A stretch of DNA of 64,000 bases from Odontesthes bonariensis (GCF_027942865.1 NC_134509.1:14162017-14226016), one strand, 5' to 3'. Shown: positions 53,401-64,000, numbered from the stretch's first letter. Numbers and translations are program-made. Notes: generated from the letters alone by a model not told the origin.

Positions 53401-55041
53401 ATATTTGTCTCTGTGACAGTGTCTCCCGTTCTTGCAAGTTCAAGTTTAGGCTAATTGGTGATTCTAAATTGAACATAGGAGTAAGTGTGATTGTGCATCA
53501 TGTGCCTCTCATCCAATGGCAGCTGGAATAGGCTCCAGCCTGACCTTGAACAGGATTAAGCAGGTGTTGGAAATGAATGGATGGATATTTCATACTCTCG
53601 GGATCAGGACCGACAAGACTTTCGAGAGTGATCTAATATCTTTTTCATACATAGACTCTCGACCATTTAATGTTACCAGTTCACTCACAGAGCTGACAGC
53701 AGAGCAGCGTGAGAGCGGTGAGTGAGTAAAGCATACAAGAGGCAGGACTTAACGTAAGAAATGCAGCACAGAAAGCTTCTTTTTTTTTTACACATATAGA
53801 GACGGTGGGAAAAGACTCATCTGTAAAAATGAGTTTTTCTTTTTTTGTTGATACCAGTGCATATTTTTGATATATTGCATTATCAAAGAAAAGGTGGTAA
53901 GTGTTCTCACCACCCTAACCCTAAACAACCATTCAGAAAAGTAAGAAGCAGCACCAGACCATGATAGAGATCTATGATTACGCATATCCTGAATAAAATA
54001 TTTAGGCAAATTACCACACAATGACTCTGGGGGCACAAGATCATATCTGGGGGCTGTGAAACTTAATCAGGCCATCACAGCTATCCCAGGTGCCAAAACC
54101 ACAATAAACTTGATTCCCACAGAGATGAACAAATGCCTCTCTCGTCAGTTAAACTTGTGTCAGCACCACATGTTGAGATAAACAGCAATCAGCTGAATCC
54201 AGGTCAAGGTATCACCTAAATTTCCCAATTCTTAAAGAAAGCCAGACATCAGGATTTCAAACAGTGAACCTTGGCCAATCATTTCAGTTACCTGTCCCTA
54301 CTCCTCTTATTCCTACTGCTTGACCCATATTGGATGAAGCAAGACAGGGAGAGGAGGAGGAGGAGGGAAGGAGGAAAGGAAGAAGGGGAATGATTCAGCA
54401 TGAACAAGCAAACAGACCGGGTCTCTGGTTGGTGGGCAAACAGATTCACTTTTGTTGAGGCTCCTCGGTCCATTAGCAGCAACACAAATGAGGGCATAGT
54501 CTGCACTGTTTGTGCTGCTGTGGCTGAAATCTAATTTCTCTTGCAGGCAGGAATATCAAATATTGCTTGATGATAAAGCATTATATCATCTGTGTGATAG
54601 ATGTATGGTCACACGTGGATGTGTGCTGCTCTTTGCCCTGATTTTTTTTTTTTTTGTTTGTTTGTTTTTAGGATGTCAGCAAACTTGGTCAAACTTTGAC
54701 AAATCAATTAACAAAGTTATCACTTCTTTGCTGGAGGTGAAAGGCCATCTGGCAGCTGGTGCTCTCATCCATGGGTTTTCTGAACTCCGACAACCAAAAC
54801 ACACTTTGCTTGGCGCACGATGACCGCTGACAATGACCATCGCCTTCACGTCACAACAAATTAAAGAAATAATTGCTTTTTAGTGTAAATTAATGCCGAC
54901 AGCCCGTATTTAGGACTCACCCGCCAGTCCTCCGCCTCCATCCCCGTGGCCTTTCCGTCTCTGGAGGATGAAATATGGGTTCGCTCTCTCGGTGATCCAT
55001 AACGCGCCCGCCAGTAACACATCTTCTGGACTGACCCACAT
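31785..55041 (-). CDS. tbc1d9: TBC1 domain family member 9 (Rab GTPase-activating protein)
   Basis: Twenty-one coding exons join in frame to 1280 aa (human 1266): 55041-54921, 46909-46799, 43995-43877, 42985-42757, 41735-41474, 40933-40726, 40433-40227, 40087-39923, 39729-39579, 38034-37820, 37720-37603, 37522-37237, 37083-36954, 36332-36234, 36015-35947, 35066-34826, 34704-34639, 34329-34243, 33143-33075, 32755-32652, 32570-31785. All are GT-AG. Start [15 protein letters not shown], end DYEISLSG. Domains: GRAM at about 145-215 and 290-360; TBC at about 515-700 with IERDLHR (Arg561) and YCQ (Gln596), the dual catalytic fingers of Rab GAPs; EF-hand loop [12 protein letters not shown] at 894-905 with Ca-ligand spacing; acidic, Ser-rich C-tail. 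It is expected to stimulate GTP hydrolysis by Rabs at membranes. It is TBC1D9 rather than TBC1D9B by synteny and C-tail sequence. Confidence 0.96.
35310..35900. repeat. Repeat-like segment with (CA)n in a tbc1d9 intron
   Basis: Within the intron between 35067 and 35946 lies 'ggatagccccttgagatg' (about 35315), then a (CA)n tract, then 'gatctgagtgattgcggtagtttattcc' near 35780 and 'tggtttatttggag'. The composition and phrasing resemble an interspersed repeat rather than unique intron, but I cannot assign a family. There is no open frame. Confidence 0.3.
35453..35493 (+). repeat. (CA)20 microsatellite
   Basis: Twenty CA units occur without interruption inside a tbc1d9 intron. It is a probable length-variable marker. 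Confidence 0.95.
38035..39578. other. tbc1d9 intron without recognised content
   Basis: This 1.54-kb intron lies between the exon ending LLFS-G and the exon beginning GAINEM in the TBC domain. It is AT-rich; I saw no repeat family, RNA gene or extra exon. Confidence 0.5.
43996..46798. other. tbc1d9 intron 2
   Basis: A 2.8-kb intron that carries a candidate DNA-transposon remnant at 45240-45835. The rest is AT-rich without recognisable exons. Confidence 0.6.
45240..45835 (-). mobile_element. Candidate non-autonomous DNA-transposon copy in tbc1d9 intron 2
   Basis: This block is much richer in CG dinucleotides than the surrounding intron, with sharp borders. Read on the minus strand it begins 'TAAGGCTATGGCTACACGG', and on the other side it ends in an A/T run with 'gaaactagg'. 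A minus-strand open frame (45271-45615) has no domain I recognise. The composition and the outer 'ctatggctacacggaaac' phrase fit a dispersed fish DNA-transposon family. I could not find clear terminal inverted repeats or a target duplication, so this is a candidate only. Confidence 0.45.
48856..49775. mobile_element. 920-bp foldback palindrome flanked by TTAA
   Basis: The left arm 48856-49300 and right arm 49331-49775 are inverted copies of 445 bp around a loop of about 30 bp. By eye I count six mismatches and no gaps, about 98.7% identity; the outer ~330 bp are identical. TTAA sits immediately outside each end (48852-48855 and 49776-49779), and both ends begin AGGGGAACTCCGGGGC. This is the structure of a TTAA-targeting foldback element without coding capacity. 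Short open frames within the arms are mirror copies of one another and not genes. It lies in tbc1d9 intron 1. Confidence 0.93.
49780..51068. mobile_element. Second TTAA-bounded inverted-repeat element, adjoining the palindrome
   Basis: The left end AGGTTCCATGGCATGAAAAT (49780) and right end TTTCATGCCATGGCTCCT (ending 51068) are inverted copies with few mismatches. TTAA lies at 49776-49779 and 51069-51072. The left TTAA is the same one that closes the foldback element. The interior has no transposase frame but contains a LINE fragment (50545-50765). It is probably a non-autonomous piggyBac-type element, by target site and ends only. Confidence 0.8.
50545..50765 (+). mobile_element. Nested non-LTR retrotransposon fragment
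   Basis: The plus strand reads [20 protein letters not shown] followed by [20 protein letters not shown], the C-terminal segment of a fish non-LTR reverse-transcriptase polyprotein. It is about 220 bp, truncated on both sides, and sits inside the TTAA element at 49780-51068. I cannot fix the clade. Confidence 0.7.
53400..53590 (+). repeat. SINE-like dispersed repeat fragment
   Basis: The segment has the order 'aggctaattggtgattctaaattg', 'gtaagtgtgattgtg', 'ggcagctggaataggctccagcctgacc', 'aatgaatggatgg'. This is a very common arrangement in teleost dispersed repeats that begin with a 'gcacggtggtg' head, and the 63.6-kb copy in this window shares related phrases. It is a partial, diverged copy in tbc1d9 intron 1. 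Confidence 0.65.
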
Positions 55042-55780
55042 AGTTCTGCTGATTTCTTTAGAGGCTCATCGAACACGGGACGGCTGACGGCGGCAGTCAA
55101 ACTGGTCTCTGTGTGTATCTGTGTTCAGAGATGCTCGTTATATTATTTAAAAGAAAAAGAAAAACCCACTTAGACGGCCTGGTTATCGTCCCGAGCGAAC
55201 CTCGACCCTCTAATAACGTCTGGTATAAACTGGATGTCCGAGCCGAAGTAGAAACGCGTGCGAGCGTTGCTATAATTAAACGAGCCAGTTACGGATCGGT
55301 TAGGTTCGGCCTACAACGCGGAGGTCCAAAAAGCGCATTTGGTGCACTTAATCGTACAGTTACTGCACAAGCCCCTCGTATGCCTTAAAAAAAAAAAAGA
55401 TACTCGTTTGAGGAACCGTCGGCAGCCTGGCTCGGTTTGCTGCAGCGCAGAGCCGTGGATCAGTCTTTGTTGTCCATTCTCCGCGGCAGGTGCGATCCAG
55501 TCCGTGAACGCTCCTTGGCGTGGCTGTTTGGCAAAGTAGCCCAAGATGTAGCCGATTAAAATCAGCAGGGGCGGTCTATAGCGTCTTCCAGCAGCGACGT
55601 CCGTCCCCGTGCTGAAGCACAGCGACGACACTTAAACCGAGAGCCGGATAATAAAGCTGCAGTCGTCGTCTCCTCCTCCTCATCAGCTGAAGGGCCGCCG
55701 CTGCAAAATAAAGCGCGTCGCAAGCGCGACGTCAGTGTGCAGGAGGCGGAGGCGCGCGAGCAAACAGTGAATAAATTAGG
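55042..55780 (-). promoter_or_regulatory. CpG-rich 5' flank and 5' UTR of tbc1d9
   Basis: Directly upstream of the tbc1d9 ATG (minus strand) the sequence becomes dense in CG dinucleotides, for example ccgccgtcagccg, gagccgaag, cagcgacgtccgtcc and gcgcgtcgcaagcgcgacgtc. CG density falls off by about 55.8 kb. This is the typical CpG-island promoter of a broadly expressed vertebrate gene. No TATA box is evident. The start site cannot be placed. Confidence 0.65.
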
Positions 55781-58700
55781 CTCGTTACACTTAGGTAAAC
55801 TCAGGATATCTGAACTCAATTTATCTTGAGTGTCGTCTCGTCTCGATTTTTTTGCTGTTTGTTTGAAGTTTTGATGAACACTGATCGAAGGTCGCGCTGA
55901 TTATCGATTCTCGCGGAGTCTCTGAAAATACAGCTAGCACGTGCGAGATTGCTTTAAGTAAAGATCCCACCAGCATCAGGTCAGCTGCAAGGCAGTCATA
56001 AACGTTTCTATTTAGTTATGAAGTTCTCTATCAAGAAATACAAAATCCAACCCTCATGCACAAACTGAGTCAGGGCTGTCTTGTCTCGATCGAAACCGGG
56101 ACTCACAATAATGTGCAATCACCCACCCTGCAGCGTTAGACTTTAAACAAGAATTTTGCCTAAAAGTTTCTTCCTTTTTTCTGTCATATCCATATGATTC
56201 AAAAGTCACAACATCACACGTGTGATAAGTGATTTAAGGCATTCCACCAAACGTGCACCAAGTTATTGTTTCAAACCATTATCCAGAATATAGATGCAGT
56301 GAAAAATGTAAATAGAAACATTTGGGTTCAGTTTTATTGTTCTTAGTGTCAGTTTGCAAACAAGTAAAGTAAGTCATCTCAGGACAATTTGCCTTGAGAT
56401 GATCACATCAAGCTCCCTATGAGCACACGGTTGGCAATGATGGGCTGTAAAATGAATCCATTGACAAAAGACAAAAAACCTTTGGAAGAACCAGACCTGT
56501 GCAGTCATCTGCAGGACAGCAGAAGAAGGAGAGAACAAAAGCAAACAGCAGAAACTGGTTGGTCAGGCCAGTCGCAGTGGAACGGGAACATGCAGCCGTG
56601 GAGCCAGACTTACCTGCAGAAGGTGGGGAACAGGGAGAGGCGCTAAGCTCATGGCATAAATATGAATAAAAGAGGGGGAAGTGTAGAGGGAAGGTGCTCA
56701 GTGCATCTTGTTTTTTTCCCTGTTTAAGACCTGTGGCAATATAGCTTACATTAGCTTTAACAAAAAGAGAGAAAAAAAAAATCCTTAAAAGTAGAGGTGT
56801 CTCTACTTTGTTAACCAACAATGGGTTGGTTGGTTAAACAAGATCCTAACCGATCTTGTTTACCCAACAAAGTTAGGTAAAAGTACCAGAGCCACCTACC
56901 CGTTCTTATCATTGCCAGCAGCCTTTGAGCGCCCTTCCTAAAGGAGCTTGTGATTTGGGACAGATTTCGATTTCCCCTGGAAGCCCAGCTTTAAGCAAAA
57001 TTAAAGATGTATTGAACAAAACAGCGTGATATAAAATATAACAGGCGTGAGTAGGAGCAAATGAAAACGATTACCCTAAAACCACAATAACTTTCTGACA
57101 TCTGTGAGAGGGTTTAGCTGTTTCCGGTTGTCTGTGGCCTCAAAAACAGGATACAGAACGTGTGGGAAGCAGCACTTTCTTCACAGGTTGACTTGGGTCT
57201 GGTTTCAGGTGGTTGTTTACAAACTTTCCCCTCCAGCAAACCACGCCGAGTCGACACGCTGCACACTTTCAGGGCCAACACAACGGCTGTTACTGTAAAA
57301 GCAGGGACAGAAATGAGTGATGAACTTTTACAGTAACCCCCCCCCAACACTCTGGTTTTCCCCTGAAGACGAAGGTGGGTGGGGACCAACAACAATAACA
57401 GCAATACCTGACACTTTAATCCGTAGTGCAGGGAGGTCACACTGGTTTTTCTTACACTCAGCTCATTGTATTGCTCAGCAAACACTGGAACAAGACATGA
57501 AAAATCCCTCCGTGAGGCGTCTTCCTTACATTCGAATGCAGAGCTTAACAGTACATGTAAAGATACAAGATAAGGACTTTGTTCCTAAAGGAAAACATGT
57601 AATTGATCACATAACCATAGAAGAATGACTGACATTATGTGTGTGGGGGGGGGGGGTTCCCCTCCTCCACCATATTCTTTGAAATGTAACCATAAAAACC
57701 TTTCTGCTCATGAAAATAAATAATGACACCATCCCATGTTGGTCATGCTGTGTTTCAGCGCTGTGTCCCCCTGACAAAATGTTTCGGACAATCTGTTCCA
57801 CTTCTTGGTTCCTGGATCACATCCTCATTCTTTAAATGCAGTTGGTCACTTCTTCCTTTACAAGGGAAAGAAAACAACTCTGCATGTTTGTTTGTTTTTT
57901 TAGGCCCGCTGGTTTGCATCATAGTTCACAACATGAAGACGTGTGTTTGAAGACCTCGACACATTGGTTTATTGTCTTTCTGTAACAATCATTATGCTGA
58001 TTAGCATTCGTACGCTGAAGATCAGACAGAAACGGATTTCAGGACGAGGCACAAACCAAACTTGAGATTGGACTAAACCATCGCTGCGGCTAAACAAACA
58101 GTCTGCACATACAGACTGGATATAAAACGCTTTTACATCCAATTAAATGATTCAGAAGTCTGTTTTTTTTATATTTACAGGTTTTTTTTAAGAAAAGCAG
58201 GATTTCTGAAGGCAACATTATCCGAAATAAACTAAACTGTATTGCATCAAATAAAATCGTACATTTGCAGACTGGAACATGACAGTTTACAGTCGTCCCT
58301 TTGCTTGCTCGCCAGAGGACACATGCTAGAATTTTGACATTTTTACAGGATTCCTATTCATCGACACTACTAAAGAAAGCAAAACTGTTAAAACTCTTCT
58401 AGTCATGGACCGAAAAACTTTTCTAAAGGGGCTCCATTATTCTTTGGAAATGACCTTCACAGTCTAATGGGAAAGCCTAAAAAGTTTTACAGAGGAATTT
58501 CTGACCAAAATGAGAGAACTTCCCTTTTTCACCATGCTGAATGAGTGTACCGAGTGATAATTTAGTCTCATTTGAACAAAACATCCCTAGCTTGCTGTGC
58601 GTTGTCCCACGTGCCAACCTCAAAACTTCACCTTTTTGTTTAAGAAAAATAAAACGGTTGCGTTTATGTCTGTCCAGCTGAGGTCTCCTCCCTCATCAAC

Positions 58701-58880
58701 AACAACAACATTGTTTGCAAAAGCCCATGTGATCGTTGGACACCTCATTCCAAGACGAGAGGTGTTAATGTGTCTCCGACAGCCTGCTCTCTTGTGGGGA
58801 AGCCGTTCCACGACATTTTGGATCCTGGCTGGCTGGCTGCAGGGATGTGTCATGAGCTATTTCAAGCAGCTCCCTTGAGT
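55781..58880. other. Intergenic region between tbc1d9 and aimp1
   Basis: The two genes point the same way (minus), so this holds tbc1d9 upstream DNA and the aimp1 3' UTR. A G-run (57644-57655) and a C-run (about 57338-57346) occur. TTTATT near 57967 is a possible aimp1 polyadenylation signal on the minus strand. No coding exon was recognised. Confidence 0.5.
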
Positions 58881-61800
58881 TTATTTGATTTCACTCTCGT
58901 TCATAGTTTGAGCTGTGCACACCCCCTTTCCAGCGACTTCAAACGCAGCCTCTCTGTAGGTTGCAACGCACCGAGCGTCTGTGCGCAGGTCTGGCTGAAT
59001 CAGCTCCCACACCAATTTTTTGGGGTTCAGCTCCTTGTCTGGTACACCTGCGATCAAGAAGGCAGTTTTATCCATTACAATCCTCTCTGTGCTGGAGTCA
59101 AGTGCTATGTGCTGTAACTGCTCACTTCAATCAGGCACGTTTCCTAAACCCTTAAAAGTAGCTGCCATCAAGCCACTCCTAAAAAAAGAGAACATTGGAT
59201 GCTTCCATTTTAACCAACTACAGACCCATCTCAAATCTTCCTTTTATAGCCAAGATTGTTGAGAAAGTGGTTTTTAATCAACTCAGTAACTTCATGAACT
59301 CCAGTGGACTCCTTGACAAATTTCAGTCAGACTTCCGACCTCACCACAGTACAGAAACGGCTCTTATTAAAGTGTTAAATGACATAAGGTTGAACACTGA
59401 CTCAGGCAAGGTGTCAGTTCTGGTATTGTTGGATCTCAGTGCTGTATTTGACACTGTGGATCACAGTATGCTGCTGAACAGGTTGGAAACCTGGGCAGGA
59501 CTCAGAGGGAGAGTCCTAGAATGGTTCACGTCCTACTTGGAGGAGCAGAGTTATTTTGTGACTATTGGAAGTAATCAATCTGAGTGGCTATGACATGTGG
59601 AGTTCCCCAGGGGTCAGTTCTTGGACCCCTCTGTTCAGCCTATACATGCTGCCTCTGGGTAAAATTCTGAAGAACTCTAAAGTCAACTACCACAACTATG
59701 CAGATGACACAGATATATCTCGCACTGTCTCAAGATGACTGCAGTCCTATAGAGTCATTGTGCAACTGCTTAGAGCAAGTCAAAAAGTGGATAAACCAAA
59801 ATTTCCTTCAGTTAAATCAAGAAAAAACTGAGGTCACATGAACACTGAATGAAGTATATCTCACTGTGTGGTGAATGCCTGATGCGCTGTAGTGCTATGA
59901 TGAAAAGCAAAAGCATCTTATCAACACAAGGCACTCTAGTGATCCCTAGTGGCTGACTGGTAGTTGATTCTGACATTTGAACTAATGTTTAGTTTTTTCA
60001 ATGTGCCGTGATCAGGCTGCAGTACCTGGGAATCCCTGGAAAGTGATTCTGTCCCCTGGTGCTGCTCCACCTGGAGGGTCAAGGATCTCCAGCTCGTCCT
60101 GTGAGCTGGCACACATGATCTTCCCCTCGTTTAACACTCCTCCTATCAGTGCTGGCTGCACGTTACACAGCACAACTACCAAGCGATTCTGCATCTGTGT
60201 GTTGGACAGAGGTTCAAATAAGTTTTTAGAGCCCCTTCTTTCAAGACGACATCAAGCAAATGACATCAAATGTATCAGAAAAATAAATAACCGAGAAGCC
60301 AATAATGTAGCGAGGACAATTCTAATCAAATGTCTGCCCAAAGCAACCATAACTCCCTTTGAGGCTTTTTAAGATAATACAAATTAAACTGGGCTCACTG
60401 AAGTTTAGTGTGTTCAGCCGACAGACTGTCGTGACTGTCGCAGCAAAGTTAGAGGAGACAATCTTAATACTACAAAATGCAGTGATAAATATCTTCGTAG
60501 GACTGAGCCTAAAAGCCTCAGAGCTCTGACTGTTGCCATGGTAATTAACATCTAAATCAGTTTCTGCATGCTATTTTTCCAGCACAGAAATCCGAAACAG
60601 CCCTGAAATAAATAATAATCCAACATTATTCATTCGGGAACATCATGAATCATTATTACTTATTCTCAGACAAGGACATTTATTCTTTATGTGTCCCAGC
60701 TCTAATGCTACCAGCACTGACACAACTACGATAAAAAGATGGCAAAAATATGTATAGATCAAGCACATGGATCCAGTCTATGACCTGGATATTTTTCATT
60801 CTGAAAGCCCCACCTCAGCAAATCAGTGCAAACTAAAAAAAATTGTGAAGACCACAAGAGTCAGTTCTCAGCTTGGTTTATGTCTATGTTGAAATTAATG
60901 TTGTTATCTGATCATTTGATATTTGGAGCAAAGAAAATGTTCTTAGAGAAAAAACAAACCGTAGGCGGGTTGTAATAGGCTTTAATCTGAAGCTAAAAAA
61001 CCTTAAACCACCCCAAACAGACGGTACCCTGCCTTGTCATTTATCTGCATATACTGTTAGCACAAATCAGTGTAAGGGAGGGAACAGCCATGGACCGAAA
61101 GAGAGTGAATTCTTTTTATTATTTTTAAGCTGAGCAGATCAATGTAGTTTAAACTGAAGTCAGGCAACATGAGTTATTCATGGGATTAAATAATGGATTG
61201 ACAAACAGCCACAGCGGGCTTGTGAGTGTGTCGCCACTGCAGTGATGAAAGGTGGGGAAAACAAACACAGCGCTGTGGCTGGTATTGAACTATGAGAAGT
61301 GAAAAGTATGTGGTGTTCAGTAATTCACACCTTTAACTTAAGGAAACTCTCACATTGTTCATAAAGCTCATGCAACGCTCACCACAAGCTTTAACACATC
61401 TGGATCAGTGGCGGCTGCTGACTTTTAAAACAGGGGTAGCCCATATTACGAGTATGAAAGACTATCAAAACGCTTGGCTAAAAGCATGTCAACTACATTT
61501 GGTGTTGCTAACTGCTTAGCTGCGAGCATAGCCGCCATTGTGACAAAACTACTAGCTAACACGACAAACAAATGCACAACAGGAATATGATTGACAAAAC
61601 TTCTAAACAACAAGGATGTGTTTCTTATTTACAAAAGTGTACGTGTGTGAGGATGGAAATGGAAACGATGGGAAATGAGTGAAACTCTGACAGCACTTTC
61701 ACAGACAACCAGTCTCTTTCGTAACCGCTTTGGGACTTAAGTTCCAGCGTGCTTCTCCCCGCTTAAAAATTCGGCTGCCACAAGATCTCTCATGATGGAC

Positions 61801-63166
61801 AAACACTAACTCCAATCATCACGACACAGCCCCTCATATTGACATGCCCACGTCTAATCTACCCCGAGAGACGCCGAGCAGCCTCGGAAGTGATGAGTTT
61901 TTGTCGATTTAGCCTACAATAGAATTGTAGAAAAAAATTTGACTCTCCCGCCCCCTCCTGAACCCGGGCAGCCCTCGGCTCGGATCCAAAGCTGCAGTCA
62001 ACATTAACAATGGAAAAGGAGAGAGAGCTCCTCTACAGGAATTACTGACCTCCCTGTGAATATCTGGGATATCATATCATATTGCGAGGATGCCAGTCGG
62101 TCATGTGAGTTTTGCTGTTTGCTTGTTGGAAACAGCTGACAAGTCTCATCACAAGCAACAAAAAAAAAAAACATGAGGATGCTGAAGTGCAGTCTGAAAA
62201 ACAAACCCTAAAAATAATCATATTTAGCCAATTATTGTCTTCCTCGATGTTTACGGCTTTTCTTTGTAAAAGCGCATGCACGCATCCTTTTAGCAGGCCA
62301 GTGTATCCATCTCATAGTTACAACAGGGCCAAAAAGAAAGTGCCCCAGATTGTGTCCACATCTTCTCAGTTTGCAACCATCTTTGTGGTTTGGGTTTATA
62401 GCATAGTAGCCAACCGAGGGAAGTATTACTTCCACACCACACACTGACACTGCAGATATGTTTCCAACTTTGATTCGCTCGGTTGACGTAATGAGAATCC
62501 CGCCCTCTGTCTCATTCAAGATACACTCAAAAACCTTCTGAACTAAAAAGGTTTAGAAGGCCTTGTTTCACTTCAGAGGAGTGAAAGCTGTTACGTCTCC
62601 AACTGCTGTGCATTTAGGAAAAAGCAAAACAAAACACTAAGGTATATTAATGACTGTGCAACTGGTGAAATCTCCTCTGAAATACAATGTGAGCAGGGAT
62701 TTATAAAGTCTATATGGAAACCTAATTGGATTTTTAGTTCATGTCATCCTAACTCAAAGCAGACTTGGATGAGACTGCTTTAACATAATATCTGCAGCAG
62801 ATAAGACCTTCGGTGGAAATGTGGGTGCCTTTGGATTTAATACAATTTGTCATTCTTTTCTCTAAAACATCAAAGACATTTGTTTTGCTACAATAATCCC
62901 AACTAAAAGTGGTTGGAATTATCTTAAAATGAAACTGTATACTCCACGATCACACCTCACCTGAGCTATGGGTACATGCTTAGCCAGTTTGCTGACCACT
63001 GTCCTGGGAATAACATCCCCCAGGTCGATCTGCGTGTAGACGCTGTAAGCGTCTGGGAGCAGATCGGCTGTCATGATTCGTCCAACACGCAGGTCCAGGC
63101 GAGACACGTCCACCGTGGCGTCCTTTGGTCCGAGTCCTGCCTGCTTCTTTGACGTCTTCTGCCCTG
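58881..63166 (-). CDS. aimp1: Aminoacyl tRNA synthetase complex-interacting multifunctional protein 1 (3' part)
   Basis: Three exons encode the C-terminal EMAP-II-like domain: about 63166-62961, 60194-60026 and 59047-58881 (TAA), joined in frame with GT-AG introns, roughly 180 aa. The upstream exons for the N-terminal coiled coil are beyond the right edge, so the gene is partial. Landmarks are [53 protein letters not shown] and [10 protein letters not shown], ending ESEIK. AIMP1 (p43) binds tRNA through this OB-fold and holds arginyl-tRNA synthetase in the multisynthetase complex; in mammals the domain is released as a cytokine. The first exon start could be 63163 instead (CAGCAG acceptor). 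The loop reading LPDAYSVY differs from the usual HPDADSLY. Fish have more than one aimp1-like copy, so the suffix is left open. Confidence 0.92.
59105..59845 (+). mobile_element. L2-like LINE reverse-transcriptase fragment in the last aimp1 intron
   Basis: On the plus strand, antisense to aimp1, the sequence encodes the central part of a non-LTR reverse transcriptase: [61 protein letters not shown] and, after a stop, YADDTD near 59698, then [11 protein letters not shown]. These are core RT motifs. One open frame covers 59195-59593 before a stop. The piece lacks both the 5' part and the 3' tail. It lies 58 bp from the last-exon acceptor. Confidence 0.88.
60195..62960. other. aimp1 intron (2.77 kb)
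   Basis: The intron between the two OB-fold exons contains a candidate hAT-type element beginning at 61406. The rest is AT-rich with no extra exon recognised. Confidence 0.6.
61406..61990. mobile_element. Candidate hAT-type element fragment in an aimp1 intron
   Basis: The left border reads CAGTGGCGGCTGCTGAC, the CAGTGG-type end seen in several fish hAT families, followed by a segment of distinct composition up to the C-rich 'cccgccccctcctgaacccgggc' near 61950. I found no matching inverted end on the right, so the copy may be truncated or the call wrong. No transposase frame is present. Confidence 0.35.
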
Positions 63167-63171
63167 CTGGC

Positions 63172-64000
63172 ATCAAAGTAGGGCGGAGAGCGACATATCA
63201 GTTGAGCAACAAAAATCTTTTTTTGCAGCGGATTGGCTCTGCGTTCCTATTCTGAAAAACTGACACTTTAAACTAATCAGTGTTAAGAAGTTTGGCTGAA
63301 GCAATGATGGATTAGGAAACAACAAGGCTTAGCTTTGTGAGGCAACCAATGTCACACTGAAATTAGTCTGATTTAATCATTTTCTTAGTGCAAGTTGTTA
63401 TGTCAAGTGATTTGGTTTGAGTCTGAGTAACGGGGCCAGATGTGAACAACACTAATGCTTTGCAATGGGGGGGGGGGGCAATATTAGTGTTGAACAATCA
63501 CAGATATTTGTTCATATTGACGAGTATACGTTGACGTTCACCAGAATTTGCCCAGTTGGGTACATTCAGGATATAGGATAGACTACCATTACTTCACTGT
63601 ATTTTCTTAATGATAAGTTAGTTTAGGGTGGGACGGTGATGTGGTGGTCAGCACTGTCATCTCACAGCAAGCACACCATGCATGTTAGGTTCTAAATTGG
63701 CATATGGTGTGAGAGTGAGCATGAGTGGTTATTTGTCTTGTTTGTTTGTTTCTGCTGGCCCTGTGATGTACAGGCAACCTGTCCAGGGTGGACCCCACCT
63801 CTGCCAGCTCGTATAGGTTTCAGTGACCCCCAAGTAGGACTAAAAACGGTATGAAATATGAACCCTTTTATTACTTTATTTATTACTGCATTGGGATGAG
63901 TTGAGTCTGGTCTGACCTGGAGCACGACAAACTGTAAAAATGCTATAGAAAAAAAAACGTGTCGATTAAACTTGTCTGTATTACTTTATAAAGAGACGCC
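63172..64000. other. aimp1 upstream intron (partial)
   Basis: This runs from the acceptor of the first visible aimp1 exon to the window edge. It contains a G11-type run (63467-63477) and the SINE-like repeat at 63625-63830. No further aimp1 exon was recognised. Confidence 0.6.
63625..63830 (+). repeat. SINE-like dispersed repeat, diverged
   Basis: The order is 'gggtgggacggtgatgtggtggtcagcactgtcatctcacagcaagc', then 'ggttctaaattgg', 'gtgagagtgagcatgagtggtt', 'ctgtgatgtacaggcaacctgtccagggtggaccccacctctgcc'. This is the head-to-tail plan of a very abundant teleost repeat of the mermaid/DANA sort, with internal deletion and many substitutions. The family name is from memory of the consensus pattern and not verified. 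Confidence 0.7.

Larger units (their letters stand above)
46910..54920. other. tbc1d9 intron 1 (8.0 kb), repeat-rich
   Basis: The longest intron of tbc1d9 separates the 40-codon first exon from exon 2. It contains the foldback palindrome (48856-49775), the adjoining TTAA element (49780-51068) with a nested LINE piece, and a SINE-like fragment near 53.4-53.6 kb. C-rich and G/A-rich simple tracts occur near 47745 and 54345. The stretch 51.1-53.3 kb has several open frames of 60-100 codons, none recognisable. Confidence 0.7.

Noticed and set aside
54861-55100. Open frame overlapping tbc1d9 exon 1 in another frame
   Set aside because: It opens with TTG and is out of phase with MWVSPEDV, which matches TBC1D9 and ends at a proper donor. 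The other frame is a shadow.

Overview
This is a vertebrate nuclear window. The gene content, the split-gene structure (GT-AG introns in every model below), and many teleost-type interspersed repeats (L2-like LINE tails, TTAA-bounded short elements, Tc1 relics) point to a ray-finned fish, probably a spiny-rayed teleost. No prokaryotic, viral or CRISPR signal was seen.

Layout. 1-8348 has no recognisable gene but holds one short TTAA-bounded element. A GPRIN-family gene (best match gprin3) lies on the minus strand with one coding exon at 8450-10558 and a probable noncoding first exon near 12.8-13.1 kb. 13.1-19.3 kb is intergenic with an L2-like LINE remnant. elmod2 (plus, 8 coding exons, 19315-23565, 297 aa) converges on ucp1 (minus, 6 exons, 24729-26903, 306 aa). 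After a 4.9-kb spacer with a dead Tc1-type transposase comes tbc1d9 (minus, 21 coding exons, 31785-55041, 1280 aa), with a CpG-rich 5' flank. The last gene is the 3' half of aimp1 (minus, 58881 to about 63166); its upstream exons lie beyond the window edge.

The block elmod2(+) / ucp1(-) / tbc1d9(-) matches the order and orientation at human 4q31. GPRIN3 and AIMP1 are also on human 4q, so the window reads as one rearranged vertebrate 4q-like segment. The products are not one pathway: ELMOD2 is an Arf/Arl GTPase-activating protein, UCP1 a mitochondrial inner-membrane carrier, TBC1D9 a Rab GAP with a Ca-binding EF-hand, GPRIN3 a G-alpha effector linked to neurite growth, and AIMP1 a tRNA-synthetase scaffold and cytokine precursor.

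The most unusual structure is a 920-bp, nearly perfect foldback palindrome (48856-49775) in tbc1d9 intron 1. It abuts a second inverted-repeat element (49780-51068) and the two share one TTAA. I found no convincing undescribed biological system; the repeats, a 21-bp perfect hairpin downstream of tbc1d9, and residue changes in UCP1 and AIMP1 are the items worth a second look. Exon borders were read by eye from splice signals and reading-frame continuity.
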